Source: an uncultured Poribacteria bacterium
Lineage (GTDB): Bacteria; Poribacteria; WGA-4E; WGA-3G
DNA length: 64,000 nt
Direction of reading: 5' to 3'
Assembly (NCBI GenBank): GCA_951828515.1
Contig: OX639992.1
Location: 3,016,217-3,080,216, forward strand
The translations under genes and the position numbers were made by a program. Within the stretch, counting starts at the first letter, position 1, and every line of letters begins with the position of its first letter. This document shows, in pieces, positions 52,571 through 61,100 of this stretch. Under the pieces are notes generated by a model. That model had not been told where the DNA came from. It ran no database searches and worked only from the letters and a program-made list of their open reading frames with translations.

Positions 52571-53214
52571 TCGTTCTCTCCTTCCAACTCCAAACTATAG
52601 ATTTGTGTGATAAATTGTATTGCTTCCTCTTTCAATTCAAGTATCGAAGTTTCTGAGATTCCCGCCTTAAACCCAACTAAATTGCGAATATTAAAATGGA
52701 AATTGAGGTCAAAGGTGACCTTCTCGTCCTCGATTCTAATGGTGATGTTGAGGTTGCGTGCATTTAACACCAAATAGCGAGTATATTGCTCGCTGGTTAA
52801 TGATCCGCCAAACTGTTCAATTCTTTCTAAATCTTTTGGGCGTATTAGATTTATTAGATCTCCATTGACTTCATTTTCAGTAAAAAGGAAGTTGACACCG
52901 TATGCTGTAACTGGAGTATGTGGGAGATAGTCGGTAAGTTGTAAAGCAAGTTGTTGTATTCGGTCAAAATTTTCGTTTTTGTTTTCTACTGGATTGAAGT
53001 TTAGTCTATTCTCTTGGAATAGAATTTCAACTTCTTTCGACAATATTCGCGGAGAAACAAATTGTGCGTTGAAGCCCTGAGCAACCATCATATCTATTGT
53101 GAATTCTTCCTGTTCCCCCGGGAAAAGGTATCTCTTAATCCAATCTTGAGTAAATATATGTCTGTTCCAACCACCTACAATAACTAGTGCATTAGAGGAT
53201 TTGTCCAATTTCAT
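52567..53214 (-). CDS. hypothetical protein, first gene of the Panacea operon
   Basis: A 215-residue protein of mixed alpha/beta type. It starts SNALVIVGGWNRHIFTQDWI, has YLPHTPVTAYGVNFLFTE in the middle, and VTFDLNFHFNIRNL near the end. The VGGWN and LPHTPV-GVNF blocks suggest a conserved family I cannot name. It follows its own promoter (53359-53387) and a 138-nt leader with a TTGGGC/GCCCAA hairpin at 53239-53253. It overlaps the Panacea gene by ATGA, so the three proteins are likely made together. A sensor or adaptor role is a guess. Confidence 0.7.
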   Translation of the reverse strand: MKLDKSSNALVIVGGWNRHIFTQDWIKRYLFPGEQEEFTIDMMVAQGFNAQFVSPRILSKEVEILFQENRLNFNPVENKNENFDRIQQLALQLTDYLPHTPVTAYGVNFLFTENEVNGDLINLIRPKDLERIEQFGGSLTSEQYTRYLVLNARNLNITIRIEDEKVTFDLNFHFNIRNLVGFKAGISETSILELKEEAIQFITQIYSLELEGENE

Positions 53215-53238
53215 AAGTAATGCCCTTCAAAGTTTTAC

Positions 53239-53253
53239 TTGGGCGTTGCCCAA
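53239..53253 (-). promoter_or_regulatory. small hairpin in the leader of the Panacea operon
   Basis: TTGGGC-GTT-GCCCAA, a perfect 6-bp stem with a 3-nt loop, 25 nt before the ATG at 53214. No T-run follows. It could affect translation start. Confidence 0.4.
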
Positions 53254-53358
53254 ACGCTCAGCATAGAACCTATCCGATGCTGGTGTTAAATATCGTAAGT
53301 CGGTATAAACATACTTATTGAACGATAGGTTTATTTATGCCTATTACAACGTAGAATA

Positions 53359-53387
53359 ATTATAACACATTTTCATTTCAAAGCCAA
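53359..53387 (-). promoter_or_regulatory. predicted extended -10 promoter for the Panacea operon
   Basis: On the minus strand TTGGCT (53387-53382), 17-bp spacer, TATAAT (53364-53359), with TG at the extended -10 position. It lies ~145 nt before the ATG at 53214 and ~60 nt after the metallopeptidase stop, so it separates this operon from the restriction operon. Confidence 0.7.
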
Positions 53388-53442
53388 GTCTTGATCCGTG
53401 GCGTACAACCAAGTGGGACTCGATTGTCGTATTACTATCTCT

Positions 53443-53742
53443 TTAAAGCGATCTCAAACGATCCTGCCTCTCCTCCCAATCCGGTAAATAGGCGGACATG
53501 AAACTCTTAAACAACTTACCGTGATTTGGCACAAGCAAATGCACCAATTCATGGACAATCACGTATTCCGTCAACGCTTCCGGTAGACTGAGGAGATCCG
53601 TATTAAGCGTCAAGCGTCCCTTCATTGATATAGATGCCCATTTTCGCTGCATGCTACGCAGATGAATTTCCTGCACTTTCACACCGATACGTTCTGCCCA
53701 CTGCTCTACTGTCCCTTTCAAATCCTCTCTATTGGCATTCAT
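53443..53742 (-). CDS. YgjP-like (DUF45) metallopeptidase
   Basis: A 99-residue protein with the zinc-peptidase motif VIVHELVHLLVPNHGKLF (HExxH plus a distal H) and the family pattern KWASISMKGRLTLNTDLLSLP. Many type I restriction operons carry such a gene directly after hsdR; its target is unknown. It overlaps the hsdR stop by ATGA, indicating the same transcript. The fold lacks a membrane span and is shorter than E. coli YgjP (~170 residues), representing mainly the catalytic part. Confidence 0.85.
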   Translation of the reverse strand: MNANREDLKGTVEQWAERIGVKVQEIHLRSMQRKWASISMKGRLTLNTDLLSLPEALTEYVIVHELVHLLVPNHGKLFKSFMSAYLPDWEERQDRLRSL

Positions 53743-56612
53743 ACGCGCTCCAACCGCAACAATTTATTTGTTGTTTCAATGAGTTCTTTCGCGCCAACGG
53801 TAGGTCTTAATGTTTTATAGAGCATCGCCCTCAACTCTTTTTCTTCTTGGTCATTCCACCGATAATCGGGAAATTGCACAAACACCTGATCAACGGCTCG
53901 CGCCTGCTCGGGATTAATATCGTCTATAACATTTCTGAGAACCGTATGGACCGCAAATGTGTTCTCATCCATGCCAAGTTGTTCGCTTTCTCTTGCAGCA
54001 AGTACGCATTCCTCGGCTAATCTCAGAAGTTCAGTCAATATATCTTGTGTCACCATTTGGCGACTTTCATAAGCTTCTGTGACCGCTTCCGCTCGATCAC
54101 CAATCGAAATGAGGAAAGGCTTTGATTTGCTTTCGTCTGCCACTGTTCGATGCAGTGCTTTCTGCAAATTCAGCACCTTGACCGTATCGGATGCCTCGCT
54201 CTGATCCACTGTTTGTAAAGTATCTGTCCCTAATTCATAAACGGCATCCGGCAATTCAAACAAATGACTTTCTGTATGCGTCTGTAAAAGTTCCCGCGTT
54301 TTGGCAGTTAACTCCTTATCAACGTAGGTACGGTCAGCATAGGCGTTACGAATTAGTCCATAGAGGGTTGCCAACGCCTGATAATCCGCTATAAACGGAC
54401 GTAAGAAGGGGTCCGGTGAAAGGATGTCATAGAGATTTTGCAACCCCTTGAAGAACTTGAAGAAAGTTTCTCGATCATCTTTGTCCTCAAAATGCTCAAT
54501 GGCTCGTTCTTTCGCCTTATCGTCCCAGCCGGTAGCAAAGGGTAAATACGCCGCTGCGTCCTCGCGCATTCGTTTGGCGAAATTGTCTTTGAGAACGTCA
54601 ATATTGCGAATCACACTCGCCACTTCGTCAGAATCGAATGCCAATGCCTTTTCGAGATTGTCAAAAATACCGACAAAATCCAAGACGAAACCAGCAGGTT
54701 TTACCAGTCCATCTTCGTCCTCGTAGGGACGGTTGACACGGGCAATCGCCTGTAACAACACGTGATCCCGCATCGGTTTATCGAGATACATGCAGTAGAG
54801 GATCGGTGCATCAAAGCCTGTCAACAACTTCTGGGTTACAATCAATATCTTTGGTTGCTCATTCCTATTGACGAATTTTTTGCGGATCTCTTTCTCCTCG
54901 TTTGAGGCGCGGTGATACGCTTTCATAAACGCAGCATCTTGATTGTTTTCAGAATAGACCACTTCTGAATACTCTGGCGGTAGATATTTATCCAATGCCT
55001 GCTTATAAAGCGCACACGTCTCTCGGTCAACAGCCACCAGAAATGCCTTGAACCCCATCGGCTCTACAGTCTCACGGAAGTGTTGGGCAACATACCTCGC
55101 AATGCCGTCTATCCTTTCCGGTGCCTTCATCATCGCTTTCAGATTAACTGCTCGATCAAGAATCGCGTTGAGTTCCTCCAGATCACTCATTCCCTCCGTC
55201 ATCGCGAGGTTTAGAAATTCTCGTTCCAACGTCTCGCGATCAACCTGTAAATCAGAGGAGGCAAGCGCGTAATTCAACGGCACAGTCGTGCCGTCTTCAA
55301 TGGATTCCACAATTGCGTATTTATCAAGATACCCCTGATCATCATCTACCCCAAACACCTTAAACGTACCTTCACCTTTGGAAAGCCTGTCAATCGGGGT
55401 ACCTGTAAAGCCGATATAGGTTGCATTGGGGAGAGCTGCCATCAGGTAGTTCCCAAAATCGCCGCCGGTTGTGCGGTGTGCTTCGTCAATCAGAACGACA
55501 ACGCTTTCACGGTCGTTAAGGTTCGCAGGTCTCTTGTCAAACTTATGAATCATGGACACGATCAAACCGCGATAATCGGAGGATAGAATTTCTTCCAAGT
55601 CATCCTTATTCTGTGCGACTCGGGGTGTGGTAATGCCATAACCAGTAATATTTCTAAAGAGCTGACTTTCCAGTTCATTCCGATCAACGACCATCAGCAC
55701 AGTAGGTTTTTCTATCTGTTCTGCTCCGCGTAGGAGACGCGCCGCAATCGTTATCATGGTGAGGGTTTTGCCGCTGCCTTGTGTGTGCCAGACAAGCCCA
55801 CGTCGCTTGTTTGAATCGTGAACCCGTTCAATCACCTTCTCTACTGCACGCGTCTGGTGTTGACGTAACACAATTTTGGTGAGTTGGTCGTCTTTACTCT
55901 GGAAGATAATCGACTGTTGCAGGACCTTCAAAAGGCGGTCTCGGTCAAAAAAGGTCTTAACCTTCTGCTCGTAGTTGGTGGGTTCGTCGGTTTTCCAATT
56001 GAACAGGTTTTTGCGGCTGGTGTTCCATGTCACGCCGTAGAAAAAGTCAAGGAGTTGTGTGACACCGAAGAGTTGTGTGGTCGTGAACATTTCCGGCGTT
56101 TCATTGTGGTAGCGACGGATTTGATCTACACCGAGTGCTAACCCGTCTGGTTTCCCGGCGTTCTTTGCCTCCACTATTGCCACGGGAATCCCGTTAATCA
56201 GGAACACCACATCGGCGCGATTGCGCTGGGCTGCGTTTTGCTGTTCCCATTCATCGGTGACGTGAAACAAGTTATTGTCGGGGTTTTCAAAGTCAATCAG
56301 GGTGACATTACGCTCGCGGTTCTCACTGGCAACAAAAGTTGACCTCTCACCGCGTATCCAAAGAAGTGCGTCCTGATTTCCTTCAAGTGTCGCAGTGAGC
56401 AAACCGAGCTGCCGCATCACGTCTGCGCAGCTGGCATCGTCTATGACTCCCTTATTAAGTTTCAAGAGTTGCGCTTTCAGCACATCAGCAAAATAAAGCG
56501 AGGCGGTATCACCACCACGCATTTGCATGGCTTCTGATGGTGAAATAGCCTGCCAACCAATTTCATCAGCGTATTTGAGCATTGGCTCTTGTACTGCGGA
56601 ACGTTCAGACAT
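53739..56612 (-). CDS. hsdR: type I restriction enzyme R subunit
   Basis: The motor and nuclease subunit of a type I restriction-modification complex. It is 957 residues from the ATG at 56612 (an in-frame TTG 12 nt upstream is possible). The N-terminal nuclease site is RADVVFLINGIPVAIVEAKN (D~134, E-A-K ~148-150). The translocase follows: Walker A HTQGSGKTLTM (~277-283), DEAH-type VVLIDEAHRTTGG, YIGFTGTPI and the C-lobe ILIVTQKLLTGFDAP and RVNRPY. It translocates DNA and cleaves unmodified DNA far from the recognition site. The C-terminal helical region that docks on HsdM is present. All catalytic motifs look intact. Confidence 0.95.
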   Translation of the reverse strand: MSERSAVQEPMLKYADEIGWQAISPSEAMQMRGGDTASLYFADVLKAQLLKLNKGVIDDASCADVMRQLGLLTATLEGNQDALLWIRGERSTFVASENRERNVTLIDFENPDNNLFHVTDEWEQQNAAQRNRADVVFLINGIPVAIVEAKNAGKPDGLALGVDQIRRYHNETPEMFTTTQLFGVTQLLDFFYGVTWNTSRKNLFNWKTDEPTNYEQKVKTFFDRDRLLKVLQQSIIFQSKDDQLTKIVLRQHQTRAVEKVIERVHDSNKRRGLVWHTQGSGKTLTMITIAARLLRGAEQIEKPTVLMVVDRNELESQLFRNITGYGITTPRVAQNKDDLEEILSSDYRGLIVSMIHKFDKRPANLNDRESVVVLIDEAHRTTGGDFGNYLMAALPNATYIGFTGTPIDRLSKGEGTFKVFGVDDDQGYLDKYAIVESIEDGTTVPLNYALASSDLQVDRETLEREFLNLAMTEGMSDLEELNAILDRAVNLKAMMKAPERIDGIARYVAQHFRETVEPMGFKAFLVAVDRETCALYKQALDKYLPPEYSEVVYSENNQDAAFMKAYHRASNEEKEIRKKFVNRNEQPKILIVTQKLLTGFDAPILYCMYLDKPMRDHVLLQAIARVNRPYEDEDGLVKPAGFVLDFVGIFDNLEKALAFDSDEVASVIRNIDVLKDNFAKRMREDAAAYLPFATGWDDKAKERAIEHFEDKDDRETFFKFFKGLQNLYDILSPDPFLRPFIADYQALATLYGLIRNAYADRTYVDKELTAKTRELLQTHTESHLFELPDAVYELGTDTLQTVDQSEASDTVKVLNLQKALHRTVADESKSKPFLISIGDRAEAVTEAYESRQMVTQDILTELLRLAEECVLAARESEQLGMDENTFAVHTVLRNVIDDINPEQARAVDQVFVQFPDYRWNDQEEKELRAMLYKTLRPTVGAKELIETTNKLLRLERV

Positions 56613-56664
56613 AACCGACCCCAAATTAAGAAAGTAACCAAAATCATCAAGAAGGATGGATGAT

Positions 56665-56925
56665 TTACCTAAAAATTCGTTCTATACCTTCAAGACAGTC
56701 TGGTAATACTTTAAATATATGCCAAGCACTAAAAATACTGACCCCATGGTGACTACCGAATTTGAATGCTTTAATATCTTCTAATAGGGTTGGGGTTACT
56801 TCCAGCAGGCTGAAAATCAGAAGGGCAATACCAGCAGCAAGGTTGAGAAATGGATCTTCAGTTAATGGTCTTAGGTACGTTTTTATTTTTATAGCTAATG
56901 GTCTTAGGTGCTCTTTTATTTTCAT
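56665..56925 (-). CDS. small membrane protein in the restriction operon
   Basis: An 86-residue protein with a single hydrophobic segment (LNLAAGIALLIFSLLEV, residues ~27-43) and charged ends. It has the Shine-Dalgarno AAAGGAG 9 nt before its ATG and short gaps to hsdS (18 nt) and hsdR (52 nt), so it is a real operon member. The first 20 residues contain a small internal repeat, KEHLRPLAIKIKTYLRPL. I recognise no family. A membrane-linked accessory to the defence system is possible, but this is inference. Confidence 0.65.
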   Translation of the reverse strand: MKIKEHLRPLAIKIKTYLRPLTEDPFLNLAAGIALLIFSLLEVTPTLLEDIKAFKFGSHHGVSIFSAWHIFKVLPDCLEGIERIFR

Positions 56926-56943
56926 ATTAACTCGCTCCTTTCT

Positions 56944-58197
56944 TTAGTTAACAAACGTTGTCGATTTAGTATCAATCGACGACACAGCAGACCTTTGCCC
57001 CGTCATTAGTTCCTCAAGCATAGCGTGGAATAGTTCGTCCAGATGTTGTACTTCTTGTTCAAGGGCGGCTGTTTTTTCGTCAATTGCTTGAAAAACATTG
57101 GCAATGGCATGTTGCTCGGAAAGTGGCGGGAGTGCAAGGGTAAATTTTCCCAAAGAATCCCACGATGTCCTTGGGTGGCTTATTCCTGTTGATGTTGCTA
57201 TGGCATGATTCACAAACGCTTCGGTATGTAGAAGATAGACTAAAAATCTTGGAGTTGTTTTTAAGTTTGGGATGAATACAAGAATATCGGTTGAGCAAAT
57301 TCCTTCCATTTCAGCAATAACTGTTTTATTCAGATAAGCACGCAATTTACCATATAAAACATCATCGGGAAAAAAATGATTTTTCGCACTTTTCATCGCC
57401 GAAGCATCACCCCAACGTTTCAGAATGCTTTCTCCTGAGTCAATATGTTCAAGTCCTACAAAATTTAGATTCTGATTATCTTCAGGTTTTACATTCTCAC
57501 GCCTTAAATTCGCTATCTCTTTGAGTTGCATAACCTCCCAACTTTCAGGAATCTCGCCAATTTCCGTCTGCTTACGGGACTCACCCTTCGTGCCGTGTGA
57601 AAAGAGGTTATCCATCAATGCCGCTTTGCGTTCGCGCTCTAACGCAATCTCGCGTTGACGAGTGGATTTTGCTTCTTGAATTGTTTGTAAGATATGGGCA
57701 ATGGCGCGTTGTTCGGGAAGTAGGGGAAGTGGAATTGTAGTGTTTTTTACTGTAGTAGCAGTAATAGCAGGAAGCGGTCCCGGATTTGAAAGGTCTGATA
57801 AATCAATAAATTCAAACCAGTACAACAAATAATAAGGCGTACATAAATCATAGTCCCGAATCGTTACTCCCATTACGTTGTTATCCACTAAACTCTCAAT
57901 AGATAACATTCGCTTTTTATTCGTATGAACAGCAGCACCCACCTTTGGGAAAATTACTGTATCCTTTGGAAATGATTTTGCCTTGAGTGTTTTAACTGTC
58001 TCTTCCTCTACCCAATTGTTTGAGGCACACATTACAGTTTCATTACCAGTTAGATTCATATCTGAAACTTTGTAAAAAGGATATTTTCCTTCAATACTCC
58101 CTTGATACGCTATTGGGAACGCTGATCCTGCACGAATGTTAGCAATTTCCTCTAATCGAATGGTTTTCCAATGCTCCCGGAAATTCATTTCACACAT
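56944..58197 (-). CDS. hsdS: type I restriction enzyme S (specificity) subunit
   Basis: A 417-residue protein with two target-recognition domains separated by coiled coils: TRD1 ~10-170 (HWKTIRLEEIANIRAG) and TRD2 ~200-370 (ESWEVMQLKEIANLRRE). Each ends in a typical spacer (LPLLPEQRAIAHILQTI and LPPLSEQHAIANVFQAI) followed by a helix. It determines the DNA sequence that HsdM methylates. The ATG at 58197 has GGAGG 6 nt upstream and overlaps the NTPase gene by 8 nt; MNFREHW at 58188 is an alternative. TRD1 and TRD2 differ, so the recognised site is probably bipartite and asymmetric. Confidence 0.93.
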   Translation of the reverse strand: MCEMNFREHWKTIRLEEIANIRAGSAFPIAYQGSIEGKYPFYKVSDMNLTGNETVMCASNNWVEEETVKTLKAKSFPKDTVIFPKVGAAVHTNKKRMLSIESLVDNNVMGVTIRDYDLCTPYYLLYWFEFIDLSDLSNPGPLPAITATTVKNTTIPLPLLPEQRAIAHILQTIQEAKSTRQREIALERERKAALMDNLFSHGTKGESRKQTEIGEIPESWEVMQLKEIANLRRENVKPEDNQNLNFVGLEHIDSGESILKRWGDASAMKSAKNHFFPDDVLYGKLRAYLNKTVIAEMEGICSTDILVFIPNLKTTPRFLVYLLHTEAFVNHAIATSTGISHPRTSWDSLGKFTLALPPLSEQHAIANVFQAIDEKTAALEQEVQHLDELFHAMLEELMTGQRSAVSSIDTKSTTFVN

Positions 58198-61100
58198 TAC
58201 GAGCCTCCTGATGCTTTTGGATGTCGCGATATGTCTTAACTTCCTGAAAATTCTTATACGGATCATCAGGATTTTCAGATACTAAACGTCGGTTTCCCCA
58301 GATTACCCAAATTAGTTCTCCACCTATCTTTGCTAAATAACGTTCCAGTAAATCTTCTCGTAGATATGTAAAATCTTGCTTGTCTTTCCATTCCTCGCCA
58401 TAGCAAAAAGTTATTGACGCACGCTTGCCATCTTTTTCAAACAGATCAAAACTCTGAGGTTGTCCATGTAAATTAAAGGTTTCTGCAATCTGCCGAATTG
58501 GAATTGCAACACTACGACTGGGAACGGCTGCACTACTGGAATCCGACCAGTGGTTTTCCCTTACCGGAACTAACATCTCAAATTCTTGATGTTCTGGCTG
58601 TTCAACATTGACCGTTTCCGTTGTCAACTCAAAGCCTCGCTTGTACAACTGTGCTTCAATCATTTGCCAATTTCTTGTTTCAATTGGATTCGTAATACTG
58701 TTTATACCATAGAACCCTAATAATTTGGCAAAAGGATCTTCTGGTTCAATCAGATCCACGATACTATCCCAGAATGATTGCAATTCTTCTTCGGATACAG
58801 GTTCACCATCGCGTAGAATGATTTGCTGTTCTTCGGGAACTAAAACCGTTCCTATTTTAAATGACATCTCTTCCCAACTATTATCTGGATATGTATCACA
58901 CCACGGTATTTCTCCTGCGTATGTGTAACCATCTTCTGGGCAATACGGTAAGGTATTCCTATCTATTTTCTCCTGCTTTTTCAATACCTCAACAATTTCC
59001 TCAACCTCTTCGGATTTTACAATTAATCCTTGCAAAAAGGAAAACATCTCACGATTGACTTGATTGTCTTTCTGACTCAGGAATCCATTCAACAGAACCC
59101 ATGTTCCTTTTTCAACACAGGGACCATCAATTTTCAAATACTTAGTCATATCTGGATGTGGGGTCTTGGATACCCACTGTTGGGTAGTAACTTCTCGGTT
59201 TCCTAATAAATCTTCCGTGACTAAATTGTACTCACGGTGTTCATCGGGAAAACTTGGATCAATATCTGTATATAAAGTACGTGAATTATTATAATAATCT
59301 GGTAGTAGGTTATTGTCTTGTCGAAATCCAGAAAGTTCATAAAACGCAATCCAAGAGTATTTTTTGCCGTATCGATCTGTTTTCCTCCCATCTGCTGATC
59401 GACCATATTTCCTATAATTTTCTTCACCAAGTTCGCGATCGATCTTTCCAAAAGTGTCCGATGAATACCCCAAATTGTATATCCGCCAGTAAACGTTCTT
59501 TTTAACACGCTTATATTCATCAGGAGCAGAATCATCAATTTTTGTTAAGCTTTTAAGTGTGTAATCCCTAAAATCCATTTGGACTGGAGGAGGACCTTCC
59601 TCCTTATTTTCACATTCACCCCACTCCCGAATCCCACCATCTGTAAATGGCGGGGTGATGCGTTCATGCTCATCATCTGTTAGCAAATTAGGATGATGTA
59701 TCAAAGCGATGTCAATTGTTCGTTTCGCATAATTGCGGGCTAAGGTGTGTGTTGTTGAATGTGGAGCGTTAAGTTTGAACATATTTTCGTACAAGTGTCT
59801 TGCATATAAGGGTAACACCTCTCTTACGAAACTGGTATCCTCAAAATCGTTTTGCCGTGCCATTGCGATGCCATAAGTTGCAGCCAGCATCCGCTCAGGA
59901 ACATAAGGATCGTTAATTGTGAAAGATTTTATGACTAAATCAAAAAATGCTTGAGGGAAACGTCGTCCGTACCAGTAAAGTGCGCGTGTTGCTTGATCGC
60001 GCAGAGGTCTGACTGTTGATGTAAGAATCCACATAATGTACTCTGCCATAAGATGCAGACGTTCTTTGCCAATATCAGACAATTCCTGAGCACTTTGGCA
60101 AGTTTCCTCAAAGCGTGTCACTGTCTCTTCCAGACTATGACGGTTATGTCGGACATATTCTGTCCAACTTAGGTCTCGTTCCGACATAGACAATGCCAAA
60201 AGTCGTTCTGACCAGAATGAGGCGTTGAATGGATGGTTCGGATGTCCAACGGTAGTTTCTGCTAACTTAAAGAATGATGCCCTGTTCTCAGGCATCCCAA
60301 AGAGATGGCTGACTGGGTCGATACATTTTTCGTTTATATTTCTTGGGGAAATTTCAAACAATGCACGAATTGATAAACCGAATGCCTCTCGATTATCCGA
60401 AAGTTCGTGAAGAAATTGACCAATCTTGACAGGGAGCAGTGCTGCCAAACATCTACCGATGTCTTCGGACATCGGATGTGCGGTTTTGGGACCCCAAAGA
60501 CTGGACAAAAGCCGACGAATCTTGACGGGAAAAAGGGCAACCAAACATTTTCTGATGTTACTTAGAAGTGGATGCGAGTTACGAGATTCTTTCCGAAATA
60601 AATTTGATATAGTGCGGCGTAAATGACTTTGCCTACGCTTGGCAGCCTGTTGCACCAAGTATTGTGCTATTAAATAACCGCCGAGTAGGTCATAGGTAAA
60701 AGACATTGTATCTTTATCTCCTATCCAATCTCGACGAACTAATAAACCCTCAGCTTCTATCGCGCGAGTCGTTGATGAAGGCCACCATTTCGGTTCTTTA
60801 AGGGATTTACCATCTACAAGTCGTACTAATTCTTCAAGAGGAATATAGCGACTGCGATGTTGCCACAAGTATTCTGCGATCTTATTTAAGGCAGGTTGTA
60901 TTACAGATGTTCCGGAACGGAATTCAAGACGTTTGCATACCTCCTTGTTGCATTGCTCCAAATATTCATCAAAAACTTCAAAAAGCGTCTGCTCGCCTAC
61001 ATAAACTTGCACCTCAGTCTTGCGTTCACGATTTTTAGTTTCACAGAAAATCTTGAGGTAGATGGGATGTTCAAACTGCGCTAATGGTGCCCCCGTAAGA

